From contig NZ_JAOVZB010000001.1 of the NCBI RefSeq assembly GCF_025716875.1, forward strand, positions 124,001 to 188,000: a DNA stretch of 64,000 bases, read 5' to 3'. The translations under genes and the position numbers were made by a program. The notes under the pieces are model-generated. The model saw only the letters and a program-made list of their open reading frames with translations, did no database searches and had not been told where the DNA came from. This document shows, piece after piece, positions 9,976 to 19,313 of this stretch. The first letter of the stretch is position 1, and the number at the start of each line of letters is the position of its first letter. Source of the stretch: Marinomonas sargassi. Its GTDB lineage: Bacteria; Pseudomonadota; Gammaproteobacteria; Pseudomonadales; Marinomonadaceae.

Positions 9976-10750
9976 CCAGCTGAATCCCCCATGTTACTTT
10001 TAGCCAGTCTATAATTTCCCTAAAAAACAGCAAGTAGATATCCAGAAAATCATCCAACATAATCCAGAAGAAATAGAGAGAGAACAACATAATTATTGGG
10101 AAACCCAAGGCAAAAATATTTAACTGGGGCGACGCCTTTGCAACAACACCAAAAGACAAGTTGATGATTAATACTGCTATTCCCAGCGGCATCACTATCA
10201 GCAAAGCTTTTTCAAACATCCAGCCGCCGAGAAGCACCAACTGCCAATAGCGCTGATGATCAAAACCACCCCCTATAGGCCAATAATTAAAACTCTCAGC
10301 AAGATACTCTATCATCACTAAGTGTCCATCTGTACCAAGAAAGGCCAAAGCCACCATAGACAAGTAGTATTGTCCCATTGTCGCAACAGAAATACCGTTA
10401 GCAGGGTCATTAGACATAGCAAAACCCAAACCTGCCTTCATTGCGGCCAACTGACCCGCTAAAGAAAACAACTGAAATAGCACGGTAACAACAAACCCCA
10501 AAACAAAACCAATTATCAATTGCTCTGCAATTAACACAATATAAGCAGGAGAGACAGGGTCATAATCTGGGGTTTCAATGACTGGGGTAACCACAACAGC
10601 CACTAAAAAAGAAAATGCAATACGTATACGGGTGTTAACAAGACGACTCCCAATTAAAGGAAGAGCCATAAAGAATGCGCCAATACGAAAAAAAGGCAAA
10701 AGAAAGCTAATAGTAAGATTTAAAACTTGATCAGGGTTAAGCTCTAACAT
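9968..10750 (-). CDS. fliR: FliR, export gate membrane protein
   Basis: Component of the FliPQR export pore. The 260 residues are almost wholly hydrophobic with about six membrane segments, and RIGAFFMALPLIGSR near the N-terminus is typical of the family. Its ATG shares a base with the fliQ stop (TGATG) and its 3' end overlaps flhB by 8 bases, as expected in the fliP-Q-R-flhB run. Usual length is about 260. Confidence 0.95.
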   Translation of the reverse strand: MLELNPDQVLNLTISFLLPFFRIGAFFMALPLIGSRLVNTRIRIAFSFLVAVVVTPVIETPDYDPVSPAYIVLIAEQLIIGFVLGFVVTVLFQLFSLAGQLAAMKAGLGFAMSNDPANGISVATMGQYYLSMVALAFLGTDGHLVMIEYLAESFNYWPIGGGFDHQRYWQLVLLGGWMFEKALLIVMPLGIAVLIINLSFGVVAKASPQLNIFALGFPIIMLFSLYFFWIMLDDFLDIYLLFFREIIDWLKVTWGIQLDG

Positions 10751-11019
10751 CAGCCTATTATCATAGGAATATTAATAAATAAGTTATTTGTGAAATCCAT
10801 AAGTTTAGTCAAAATCCATGGACCCAATTGCATTATGACCAAAATAGTCACAATCAACCTTGGAAGAAAAGAAAGCGTCTGCTCATTAATTTGTGTCGCT
10901 GCTTGAAAGATACTAACAATTAGACCAACTAACAAGCTGGGCAACATAACAACACCCACAATCAATACGATCAGGTAGAAGCCCTGCCCATATAAATCTA
11001 AAACCACTTGAGGGTTCAT
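10750..11019 (-). CDS. fliQ: FliQ, export gate small membrane protein
   Basis: Small two-helix subunit of the FliPQR export pore. Starting at the ATG at 11019 gives 89 residues (MNPQVVLDLYGQGFY...), the standard FliQ length, and places the gene two bases after the fliP stop. A longer frame opening inside fliP is possible but gives an untypical N-terminus. The central ATQINEQTLSFLPR stretch between the two hydrophobic helices is family-diagnostic. Confidence 0.95.
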   Translation of the reverse strand: MNPQVVLDLYGQGFYLIVLIVGVVMLPSLLVGLIVSIFQAATQINEQTLSFLPRLIVTILVIMQLGPWILTKLMDFTNNLFINIPMIIG

Positions 11020-11021
11020 CG

Positions 11022-11759
11022 CTAAATCCCAAAGCTTGCGGCTAAAGTACCCATAATCATTGCCCAACCATCAACCATTACAAAGAGCATTATTTTAAAA
11101 GGCAAAGAGATAATAATCGGAGACAACATCATCATACCCATGGCCATCAATACACTAGCAACCACCATATCGACAATCAAGAAAGGAATAAAGATCATAA
11201 AACCGATTTGGAAAGCGGTTTTTAATTCGCTAGTCACAAAAGCAGGCATCAAGATAGTAAAGGGCAAGTCTTCCATTGACTGTATTGTCCCCTCTTTGCC
11301 CGCCAACTTAACGAACAAAGCAATATCATCCTCCCTTGTTTGTGCCAGCATAAAGTCCCTCATAGGAACCGATGCCGCCTCAACAGCCTGTACAGAAGTC
11401 AGAGTTTCATTTAGATAAGGCTGAAGGGCAACCTCATTAACCTTATCCAAAGTGGGCGTCATGATAAACAAAGTTAAAAAGAGCGCCATACCAATCATAA
11501 CTTGGTTAGAAGGCGTTTGCTGTAAACCGATCGCCTGACGCAAAATCGCAAAAACAATCACAATTCGAGTAAAAGATGTCATCATCATTAACGCCGCAGG
11601 CAGCAGCGTTAATGCCGTCATAATGAAGAGAATCTGCAGAGATACAGAGTAATCCTGACTACCATCAGGATTAGTTACTACAGTCACTGCCGGCAAGCCG
11701 CTTTCAGCAAATGTAAAACTAGGCAAAAGAAACATTAAAAACAACAAGGCAATTCTCAT
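11022..11759 (-). CDS. fliP: FliP, export gate membrane protein with signal peptide
   Basis: Core subunit of the flagellar export pore. The ATG at 11759 overlaps the fliO stop (ATGA) and gives 245 residues beginning with a cleavable-looking signal sequence ([18 protein letters not shown]). Conserved segments include [26 protein letters not shown] (split here from the family pattern), [13 protein letters not shown] and the last membrane helices. A start ten codons earlier would lie inside fliO and disrupt the signal peptide. Confidence 0.96.
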   Translation of the reverse strand: MRIALLFLMFLLPSFTFAESGLPAVTVVTNPDGSQDYSVSLQILFIMTALTLLPAALMMMTSFTRIVIVFAILRQAIGLQQTPSNQVMIGMALFLTLFIMTPTLDKVNEVALQPYLNETLTSVQAVEAASVPMRDFMLAQTREDDIALFVKLAGKEGTIQSMEDLPFTILMPAFVTSELKTAFQIGFMIFIPFLIVDMVVASVLMAMGMMMLSPIIISLPFKIMLFVMVDGWAMIMGTLAASFGI

Positions 11760-12193
11760 TTTTTTGCCTCTTGTAATATAGACGTACATTCCGATGATTC
11801 TTGCCCCTCAATATCAACATCTTCTAAAACAGAGGCGAAACTTTTCTTCTGAGAGGGAATATCTTTGAGGTGAGTAATATTATGAGGAGTAACGCCAATC
11901 AATATTTTTTCCCCTTCTACCTCAACCAGCATTAGCTTTTCTTTTGTTCCCAATGATTGAACATTAAGCACTTTAATATCAGATTGCCCTAATTTCATTT
12001 GAGCCAGTTGAAAACGCTTCACCAACCAAAGACAAGCTGGAATAAAAACAACAATAAAAACTAAAGAAAGAACAATTTTCCAGATGGAGAAAGTTGGAGT
12101 AGGTGATGTTTGATAATCAACAGCATAAAGAAGAGAAGCAGCCATAACTGATATGACTGCCAATATAAAACTAAGCAAGCGATGAAAAGTCAA
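11756..12193 (-). CDS. fliO: FliO, export apparatus assembly protein
   Basis: Bitopic membrane protein that helps assemble the FliP ring. The 145 residues have an N-terminal hydrophobic signal-like segment (about 8-24), a second membrane segment (about 38-58) and a cytoplasmic FliO domain ([32 protein letters not shown] region, about 75-105). It sits 5 bases after fliN and overlaps fliP by 4 bases. FliO is poorly conserved, so the call rests on both domain pattern and position. Confidence 0.9.
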   Translation of the reverse strand: MTFHRLLSFILAVISVMAASLLYAVDYQTSPTPTFSIWKIVLSLVFIVVFIPACLWLVKRFQLAQMKLGQSDIKVLNVQSLGTKEKLMLVEVEGEKILIGVTPHNITHLKDIPSQKKSFASVLEDVDIEGQESSECTSILQEAKK

Positions 12194-12198
12194 TGACG

Positions 12199-12714
12199 TT
12201 ATTTCAACCGTTTTAAGCGTTCACTTGGACTCACAACATCAGTCAAGCGAATACCATATCTATCATTTACCACCACAACCTCACCATGAGCAATTAAAGT
12301 ACCATTAACCAGAACATCTAAAGGCTCCCCTGCATAACGATCAAGCTCAACAACAGAGCCCTGAGTAAGCTGCATTAGGGTTCGTATGGCAATCTCAGTA
12401 CTACCAAGTTCCATGGACAAATTGACAGGGATATCCATAATAAGGTCAAGATCAGAACCAATACTACCAACAGGAACGGTTGCCCCTGAAAGCTCATCCA
12501 GCTTTACAGGCGTCACCTCTTCCTGTTCGCTCATAGCAGCGGCCCAATCATCGCCACCACCAGCATCACCAGACTCTTCCATGGCAGCAGCCCACTCATC
12601 TGCTAGACCATCGCCATCGCCTTCGTTGTCACCAGACTCTTCCATCGCAGCAGCCCATTCATCGGCTAAACCTTCGTCCATACCTGCTTGATCAGGAGAT
12701 TCTTCATTCGCCAT
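12199..12714 (-). CDS. fliN: FliN, motor switch protein with repeated N-terminal motif
   Basis: C-ring switch protein; binds FliM and CheY-P and helps dock FliH. The C-terminal SpoA domain is typical (about 88-168: LIMDIPVNLSMELG ... VVVVNDRYGIRLTDV). The N-terminal 65 residues are odd: the segment LADEWAAAMEESGD occurs twice (16-29 and 37-50), with a third shortened copy DDWAAAM (55-61). Other FliN proteins usually carry one such D-x-W-A-x-A motif. The duplication is also visible at the DNA level. The protein is 171 residues. It follows fliM by one base. Confidence 0.95.
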   Translation of the reverse strand: MANEESPDQAGMDEGLADEWAAAMEESGDNEGDGDGLADEWAAAMEESGDAGGGDDWAAAMSEQEEVTPVKLDELSGATVPVGSIGSDLDLIMDIPVNLSMELGSTEIAIRTLMQLTQGSVVELDRYAGEPLDVLVNGTLIAHGEVVVVNDRYGIRLTDVVSPSERLKRLK

Positions 12715-12715
12715 T

Positions 12716-13699
12716 TTACTTAGCTACCTTATCTTTATTCATTTTAAAACTTTCAACCATTTGTACCGAGTAGCGGTCATTACTCATACCTAATTTCCCT
12801 TTGAAAGAAGGGTAATCATTAGCTCGGACAGTCACAAACTCTGGCATTTCAATTGGGATGACATCCCCAGCTTTAAACTTCAACACCTCACCTAGAGATA
12901 TTTTTCGGTTCGCCACACCGACGGACAAGTTAACACTAATATCCTGAATATCTTGCTCAAGTGATTTACCCCAGCGATCGTCTTTTTCATCGACATCACT
13001 TTGGACACCTGCATCAAGCAATTCCCGAACTGGCTCAATCATAGAATAAGGCAAGGTAATATGAAGTTCGCCGCCACCGCCATCCAATTCAATATGGAAA
13101 GTAGACACAACAACCACTTCACTAGGGCTAACGATATTGGCCATCGCTGGATTTACTTCTGAACTGATATATTCTAAATCAAGTTTGAGGACGGGAGCCC
13201 AGGCTTCAGTTAAATCAACAAATACCTGTTCCAACATCAACTGAACAATACGAATTTCTGTAGGTGTAAATTCACGCCCTTCTATCTTGGCATGGCGACC
13301 GTCACCACCAAAAAAGTTATCAACTAATTTAAAGACTAACTTCGCATCCAAAATAAAGAGCGCGGTGCTTCTCAAAGGTCGGAACTTAACCAGATTCAAA
13401 CTAGTAGGAACATAGAGTGTATGAACATACTCTCCGAACTTCATAACTTGAAGGCCACCAGAGGACACATCAGCAGTTCGTCGGAGCATATTAAATAAGC
13501 TTATACGTGTATAACGTGCAAAACGCTCATTAATCATTTCTAGTGTAGGCATTCGCCCACGAACTATACGTTCTTGACTCGTAATATCGTAAGATGCCAC
13601 ACCATTGGCATCTCGTGTATCTTCCTCTTCAGGCTTTTCATCTGCCCCATGCAAGAGGGCATCAATTTCATCCTGAGATAATAAGTCTTGAGCGGACAT
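12716..13699 (-). CDS. fliM: FliM, motor switch protein
   Basis: C-ring switch protein that binds CheY-P and reverses rotation. The 327 residues start with the CheY-binding peptide (LLSQDEIDALLHG), then the central CheC-like domain (GG pair near the ERIVRGRMPTLEMIN region, about 43-57) and a C-terminal SpoA domain (about 250-318, ending in SNDRYSVQMVESF). It lies between fliL (5 bases) and fliN (1 base), the standard order. Confidence 0.97.
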   Translation of the reverse strand: MSAQDLLSQDEIDALLHGADEKPEEEDTRDANGVASYDITSQERIVRGRMPTLEMINERFARYTRISLFNMLRRTADVSSGGLQVMKFGEYVHTLYVPTSLNLVKFRPLRSTALFILDAKLVFKLVDNFFGGDGRHAKIEGREFTPTEIRIVQLMLEQVFVDLTEAWAPVLKLDLEYISSEVNPAMANIVSPSEVVVVSTFHIELDGGGGELHITLPYSMIEPVRELLDAGVQSDVDEKDDRWGKSLEQDIQDISVNLSVGVANRKISLGEVLKFKAGDVIPIEMPEFVTVRANDYPSFKGKLGMSNDRYSVQMVESFKMNKDKVAK

Positions 13700-13704
13700 A
13701 ATGA

Positions 13705-14223
13705 TTATTGCATCACAAAGTTAGTAAACAGAACATTATCTATGCCACCCATTCCAGTCTCTTGCTGCAAAATACCATTGATGGCATCTACAGAAGCTTC
13801 TTTTAATGCTGTTTTTCCTGCTTGGGTTTGTAAATCAGTAAAGGACTGGCTAGCAAACAATAGTAGTAGGCTGTTTCTTATCAATGGCATATGAAGAGTC
13901 AACGCATTAATTTGCCCCGCATCTTTAGACTGTACCGTTAAACTCAGCTGAACATAACGCTGCTTACCATCTACCATATAATCCACAATGAAAGCCGGAT
14001 CTAATGCCAAGAACATGGATGGCATTTGAATATCAACCATCTCTTCCATTGGAGCTTCACCACCCTCCTCTTCAACAGGCTCATCTGAACCACTAAAGAA
14101 AAGAAAAAAAGCTGCGGCTCCGCCACCCAATAAAACAACAACAAGAGCAATGATGATTATCAGCTTTTTTTTACCACCAGAGGACTCTTCTTCACCACCA
14201 ATGTCTAAATCGTCGTCAGCCAT
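13705..14223 (-). CDS. fliL: FliL, stator-associated basal body protein
   Basis: Membrane protein around the stator that supports torque. The 172 residues have an acidic/Lys-rich N-terminus, one membrane helix (about 20-45, LIIIIALVVVLLGGGAAAFFLFF) and a periplasmic FliL domain. The 116-base leader separating it from fliK contains a TATAAT at 14254-14259 on the minus strand; I could not pair it with a good -35, so an independent promoter is only suggested. It is the first gene of fliLMNOPQR-flhB. Confidence 0.95.
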   Translation of the reverse strand: MADDDLDIGGEEESSGGKKKLIIIIALVVVLLGGGAAAFFLFFSGSDEPVEEEGGEAPMEEMVDIQMPSMFLALDPAFIVDYMVDGKQRYVQLSLTVQSKDAGQINALTLHMPLIRNSLLLLFASQSFTDLQTQAGKTALKEASVDAINGILQQETGMGGIDNVLFTNFVMQ

Positions 14224-14339
14224 TATTTACAAACCTTACTTAATATAAAAATTCCTATTATAGAGCACATAGACACTCTAACGTAACTGCCCCTCTATTC
14301 TACAAAGAATCCAACATAGCACCATCAATTTTTATGACT

Positions 14340-16391
14340 TTATGCATAGTAATCCACCCCGCTGGCTGAAACATAGGAGGTATTACTTGAAATTAACCCA
14401 TCATCTGACTCTTCACTAAAAGCAACACCTTGACCGTTCGAATTCGTATCGTCCTGCTCTCTTTGCGTTTGAGAGGCATCTTGTTGAGAAACATCAACAT
14501 CGGCCTTACTCAAATCCATACCTTGCTGTGCCAACATATCTCTTAATCGGTTCATTTGACTTTCCAGCAAATCTCTAGCCTGTGGCGTTGCAGCAACGAA
14601 ACTTACTTGGGTCGTTGCATCGTTATCAACAGACACTTTTACGGTCAAACTCCCCAATTCTGGCGGATCCAAACGGATATGTGCCGTATGCCCCCCTTCG
14701 CGCGCTACCCAACTAACCTTCTGTGTTATTTCATTTGCCCAATTAGGGTGTTCAGGCGGTACTGTCATGGTTAAATTAGGTTGCTGTGCTGCTATTGAAG
14801 GAGAAGCGGAACGAACAGCACTAACACCCTGCAAAGAACTATTCAAACCACCAGCTGGCAAATCTCCGGTCTCTTTACCTTCCGATTGAATAGCTATACG
14901 CCCTAGCATTGTTTCCAGTTCTTTTTTCCTAAGTTCAATAGGCTCATCGACAACAACATTATCTTCCCCAGCCAACGCATCATCAAGACTAATATCCACT
15001 TCTCCCGATAGGAGATCATCAGTCAATTCTTCAGACAATATGTTAGCCGACTCACTAACCTGATCAGTTATAAGAGAGCTTGGTGCCCCCCCCTCCTTAC
15101 TTAAACCAGATACAGCAGAAGCGAAAGTATTTATAGGAACAACCTTACCGTTACTTTTATCCATCTGAGACAGAACCCAAGACAGTTCCTCGGCACTTTC
15201 ATCACCAACCTGCAATTGAGCGCCCCCTCCTTCAGAAAGCAATGATTTATCCAAAAGCAACGCTTCTTTTGAAGGCTGAACCTGTTTTTCCATAGACTCA
15301 GTATTTAAACTATTGTGAGTTGCATTTTTCTGAAAAGCATTAGATTGAACAAGGGCCAACAACGAGGCTAATTTATCCGATGATTGGCTTGCAGATTCTA
15401 CAGAAGTTTTTTCCAAATCAGTTTCAGTGTTAAGAGGATCATTGGTATCTAACTCTGAGTTCTGAATTTTAGATACAGATCCCACGCTTGGTGTAATTAA
15501 TGACTCATCCTCAATAACAACTTCTTTAACAGCTGCGCTATTCAGAGAATTTTCAGGTAATGGAGCTGCATCAGTTAACAGCACTTCCCCCTGAACAATA
15601 GAGTCTTCGTTAACTCTTATAGGACCTTGTCCAGCAATTGACGTTACATTATCGCTAGCATCAGATGGATCGTCGATCGTTGTATTTGCATCGACAATAG
15701 AATCACCTACTTCAAAGGTGCCTATGCGCTGTGCTACTTCAGGAACTATAGACGGATCCTTTAAAATATTATCTTGGGTATTATGCGCAACCTTTTTAGA
15801 ACTAATTGGTGTTTCTAGGGAGTCATACTCAGCGACTTTGAGAGTTTCTACATCTAATTCACTCAGGGAGAGGGAGGATTGCGCAGACTTAAGATGTTCA
15901 TCATTCACTGCAAGGTCAGTAGTAACTGCATCATTAAAAGATTGATTGAGCGCGACAATTTCTTCTTTGGAAAGAGGTATATCAACCTTTTTAACCACAG
16001 TGGCTGGTGGCTCCACTTTTACGCCACTCATATCAGATGGGTCTAATGGTAAGCCACTTACGAGAACTTCTTTACCTTCAGGCTGCAAAACATTGCCATC
16101 TTTATCAACCACAACTTCCGCTGTAGTAGACATATCAACTTGATTAGAATTCGGCTTACTTGAAGTAGCAACACCAGTATCAGTTGCTCCGCCCACAACT
16201 CCAACTGAAGCCTCATGGCTTTCAGGAGAACTAGAAGAGCTCGCTTGCTTTGGTGAGTAACCGGCTTGTTTCGCGATATTAAGTTCGCTTTCAAAAGCCT
16301 CTCCTTGACTGCTGGGAGACTTCGACACTTTCGTGGTTTTAGTCGGATTATCTAATGATAAAGACAATACCGTATTTGAATCTGCGCGCAT
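14340..16391 (-). CDS. fliK: FliK, hook-length control protein
   Basis: Secreted molecular ruler that measures the hook and triggers FlhB switching. The ATG at 16391 follows GGAGG closely and gives 683 residues; an in-frame TTG four codons earlier is part of that ribosome site. The long N-terminal part (to about 540) is Ser/Asp/Glu-rich and low complexity. The C-terminal hook-control domain is recognisable (HTAHIRLDPPELGSLTVKV ... LLESQMNRLRDMLAQQG, about 580-640). It is longer than typical FliK (about 400-450), owing to the ruler region. Confidence 0.92.
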   Translation of the reverse strand: MRADSNTVLSLSLDNPTKTTKVSKSPSSQGEAFESELNIAKQAGYSPKQASSSSSPESHEASVGVVGGATDTGVATSSKPNSNQVDMSTTAEVVVDKDGNVLQPEGKEVLVSGLPLDPSDMSGVKVEPPATVVKKVDIPLSKEEIVALNQSFNDAVTTDLAVNDEHLKSAQSSLSLSELDVETLKVAEYDSLETPISSKKVAHNTQDNILKDPSIVPEVAQRIGTFEVGDSIVDANTTIDDPSDASDNVTSIAGQGPIRVNEDSIVQGEVLLTDAAPLPENSLNSAAVKEVVIEDESLITPSVGSVSKIQNSELDTNDPLNTETDLEKTSVESASQSSDKLASLLALVQSNAFQKNATHNSLNTESMEKQVQPSKEALLLDKSLLSEGGGAQLQVGDESAEELSWVLSQMDKSNGKVVPINTFASAVSGLSKEGGAPSSLITDQVSESANILSEELTDDLLSGEVDISLDDALAGEDNVVVDEPIELRKKELETMLGRIAIQSEGKETGDLPAGGLNSSLQGVSAVRSASPSIAAQQPNLTMTVPPEHPNWANEITQKVSWVAREGGHTAHIRLDPPELGSLTVKVSVDNDATTQVSFVAATPQARDLLESQMNRLRDMLAQQGMDLSKADVDVSQQDASQTQREQDDTNSNGQGVAFSEESDDGLISSNTSYVSASGVDYYA

Positions 16392-16439
16392 AACTTCCTC
16401 CAACGATATTGAAAGCTATGCAATTGGGAGGCCAATTTA

Positions 16440-17393
16440 TTAAAGTGGAGAAGTAGACCAATCATAGTAAGCTGAAACAGCTCTGCCTCCTTTCGAAAAC
16501 TCTATTTTCGAACATAGTCCTTTCACTAATGCCAGACCACGGTTATACAGTAACTCTTCATTAGGCAATTCGTAACTAACTTCATTAAAGTCAAAGCCTT
16601 TCCCACTGTCTTCAACATATAAAATCAGGTTTCTTTCATTGCAATGGGAAACCACTTTAACGGAAATTTTCACGTACCCTTCAGTCAACTGCTTTAGCTT
16701 TTTTTGCCGTTCTTCATAATAGACAGAGAAACCATCAACAGAATGCTTACTATTAGAATCTAGGTTGAGAACGCCATGTTCGAGCGCATTCGAATACAGC
16801 TCTGATAAAATCATAAATATCTGACGAGACAGTACACTTCCACCAGGTAAAGAAGTAATTACGTTTAAAACATAGGGCAAAGGATCACTATTTCGAAGTG
16901 AGTCAGCATTTAATACATATTCGAAAGACAAATCGACTGGAATATCATCAGCTGCAGCCAGTTGTGGAGAGTTCTCATAATCTAGGTCGAATTGCCCTTT
17001 CGATACCCCTTGAAGAACAAACAACTGCACAATAGAGTTCAATTTGGCAACAACAAAGTAGGGGCTATAAGGTTTAGAAATAAAACCAACGCCACCCACT
17101 CGCAAAAAGTTAGCAGGCGCTACGGTGGGAGCTTCTTTTGAAGAAAAAACAATCGGAGTAAAGTTATCTCCAGCTTTCGCCTGAATTTCAAGCGCCGTAT
17201 CCCAGCCACTTTTACTGGGTACACTCGTCCCTAAACAGACTAGATGAATGCTTGACGGATCATACTTATTAACTGCATCTTGCCCATCTTCAGCTAAGAT
17301 CACATTATAACCAAAGCGGTCCAGTATCTCTTTTAATAAAAGTCGATCTGAAGGGTCATCATCTGCAACCAATACGGTCAACACTTTCTTCAT
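16440..17393 (-). CDS. Degenerate receiver fused to HATPase (anti-sigma-type) domain
   Basis: 317 residues from the ATG at 17393 (an in-frame GTG lies three codons upstream). Residues 1-120 form a receiver with acidic residues D11-D13 and Lys107 (ISKPY), but the phospho-acceptor position is Gly55 (LVCLGTSVP), so phosphorylation at the usual site looks impossible. Residues about 185-310 form a GHKL ATPase of the RsbW/SpoIIAB class: N-box ELYSNALEHG (198-207), G1 EDSGKG (261-266), G2 RGLALVKGL (285-293). From memory, pseudomonads have a receiver-PP2C-HATPase protein at the same place between fliJ and fliK; the PP2C middle domain is absent here. Function unknown; partner-switching without phosphorylation is an inference. 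Confidence 0.8.
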   Translation of the reverse strand: MKKVLTVLVADDDPSDRLLLKEILDRFGYNVILAEDGQDAVNKYDPSSIHLVCLGTSVPSKSGWDTALEIQAKAGDNFTPIVFSSKEAPTVAPANFLRVGGVGFISKPYSPYFVVAKLNSIVQLFVLQGVSKGQFDLDYENSPQLAAADDIPVDLSFEYVLNADSLRNSDPLPYVLNVITSLPGGSVLSRQIFMILSELYSNALEHGVLNLDSNSKHSVDGFSVYYEERQKKLKQLTEGYVKISVKVVSHCNERNLILYVEDSGKGFDFNEVSYELPNEELLYNRGLALVKGLCSKIEFSKGGRAVSAYYDWSTSPL

Positions 17394-17446
17394 TGGAATC
17401 ACTCAAAAAAATAAAATAACTCACGGTAAAAGATCACCGTGTTTTT

Positions 17447-19312
17447 TTATTCCCCTCTCGATCCTTCAAGAAGCTGCAGACTATCGCCCTCAACTTGGGG
17501 AGTTGTTTTATCCATTATTTCTTGTACTTTATCGACCATCTCATTGATCGACTCACGTGCTAAATCCAGTCTTTCCGAACCTATAGTACGATCAGACTGT
17601 AGCGAAGACAAACTAGACTCAGCAACAGCTCTCATTTCTTCAATTTGGGTCTGAACCTTGCTAATGTCATGCTCTAGATCTACAGAGAAACGACGCCTAA
17701 CATTAGCACTTTCACCTTCTGTCGCCGAAAGACTAGACAATACACCAACACGGACCTCATTAAGCCAACGCTCTACATCATTCAGAAGTACAACATCAGA
17801 AGACAAATCCTTCTCTACTAGTTGCAGTCTCTTAAGAACAAGCTCATACCCCAGCAACAAAGAATCCCGAACTTGCTCTGATACATCTGCCACACTATTT
17901 AACTCGGGATGAATATCCTGACAGACAACCAGGGCATCACTTTGAGGAATCAGCTCGTCATCAAGACCTTCAGTTTGGTAGATTTTCTGAGACATTAAAA
18001 AAGGGATTTGTTGTAGTTTAGTAACTTCTTCAATATTGTCGTCGCCAAGTACATTATTCACTTCTTCAAACAGCTCAACCACATTTCTACGTATAGACTC
18101 TAAGGACTGTGAAAAACTTACATAGGGTGAATCCGACCTTAATATTCGAATTGGCGCAGTCCAAATATCTTTTTCAATGAGTTGAAGACTATTATGTAAA
18201 ATCTTCAACTCAGCTTCCTCAGACTTAGACTCCAAAACAATGATACTTCTTAGACTCTCTTCTTCTGAGTCAGGCGCACCACTAAGGCGATTAACTTTTA
18301 CCCCATACACTCCAGATGACAATTTAACTATGGTTTCTTTATCAGATAAAAGAACCGAGTCAACCACACGTTCTCCAACTGGAGTATCTACGCCTGAGTA
18401 GATACCAAGAACAGGCTCAAATGCAGCAGAGTTAGAAATCCATAGTCGCTCGGCGCCGGCACTCATCCATGCAACATCACCAACATCATTGGTAACAAAA
18501 AATGGCTCTTCGATACTAGAGAAAACTATCTCTAAAAGTTTTAAGTTCGCTGCAGTTAATGCAAGATCAAAACCTTGAGTTTCTAGCTCATTGTCCAACA
18601 TGTACCCCAAGTGGGTAAATTCATCAATACAACTACGATGTGCCCCGACTATGGAATGCTTATGTCTATCAACAATATTATGTAAATCAGCAATACCTGA
18701 GCGCATTTGCCTTACATAACTTGCTGCCCAATAGACGATAAAGAAGGCTAACAACGCAAAGGCTCCAATAGGCCACCATATTAACTTTTCAACAAATACT
18801 TGGCGCTCGTACTCATAAATAACACTCATTTCGGAAAGCTCATCACCTAAACGTTCCAACACCTCAATCGCATAATAAATGGAGGTTCGATCATCTTCAG
18901 AGAGAGGCAAGAGAAATTTATGGGATAAGCTATCTAAAAGCACCTTGGCACCAGCTATTTCGTCACCAGACAATGATTCAAACATCATTAAGTCTTGCTC
19001 GATTAACTGATATTCCCCAGTTAGTACTTGATGTAAATGACTCGATGAATGCCCTAAACTGCCTTCATCGTATAGTTGCCTATCTTCAATGAGCAACCAT
19101 TCAAGCCAATGCTCCTCCGCATGGTGTACTACCGACACTAAATCATTAAGCTTTGTCTGTTGGATTTTATGCTTTTCAATTGTCGAGTTCATCACAAAAA
19201 ACAAACCGACAAACGACAACAGCAAAAGAAACAACAAGCCAAATACACCTTTCTGTAATCGACCAACAAGCTCTTTTCTCGGCAACTCAGGGGAAACATT
19301 TTGTGTATTCAT
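17447..19312 (-). CDS. Membrane PAS-domain protein without recognisable output, flagellar locus
   Basis: I do not recognise a named family. The ATG at 19312, one base after the preceding stop, gives 621 residues. Visible layout: membrane helix 22-41, a helical periplasmic segment of about 135 residues, membrane helix 177-199, a PAS-like domain about 255-363 (SSIEEPFFVTNDVGDVAWMS start), then a long helical, probably coiled-coil tail (365-621). The architecture is that of a chemoreceptor or sensor kinase, but there is no kinase H-box, no GGDEF/EAL, and no chemoreceptor hairpin tip. It sits between a 627-residue orphan and the receiver-HATPase gene. Probably a sensor for that module; inference only. 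Confidence 0.7.
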   Translation of the reverse strand: MNTQNVSPELPRKELVGRLQKGVFGLLFLLLLSFVGLFFVMNSTIEKHKIQQTKLNDLVSVVHHAEEHWLEWLLIEDRQLYDEGSLGHSSSHLHQVLTGEYQLIEQDLMMFESLSGDEIAGAKVLLDSLSHKFLLPLSEDDRTSIYYAIEVLERLGDELSEMSVIYEYERQVFVEKLIWWPIGAFALLAFFIVYWAASYVRQMRSGIADLHNIVDRHKHSIVGAHRSCIDEFTHLGYMLDNELETQGFDLALTAANLKLLEIVFSSIEEPFFVTNDVGDVAWMSAGAERLWISNSAAFEPVLGIYSGVDTPVGERVVDSVLLSDKETIVKLSSGVYGVKVNRLSGAPDSEEESLRSIIVLESKSEEAELKILHNSLQLIEKDIWTAPIRILRSDSPYVSFSQSLESIRRNVVELFEEVNNVLGDDNIEEVTKLQQIPFLMSQKIYQTEGLDDELIPQSDALVVCQDIHPELNSVADVSEQVRDSLLLGYELVLKRLQLVEKDLSSDVVLLNDVERWLNEVRVGVLSSLSATEGESANVRRRFSVDLEHDISKVQTQIEEMRAVAESSLSSLQSDRTIGSERLDLARESINEMVDKVQEIMDKTTPQVEGDSLQLLEGSRGE

Positions 19313-19313
19313 G

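Noticed and set aside
12386-12691. Plus-strand frame of Ser/Pro/Ala repeats opposite fliN
   Set aside because: Antisense shadow of the repeated fliN N-terminus; the real gene is on the minus strand.
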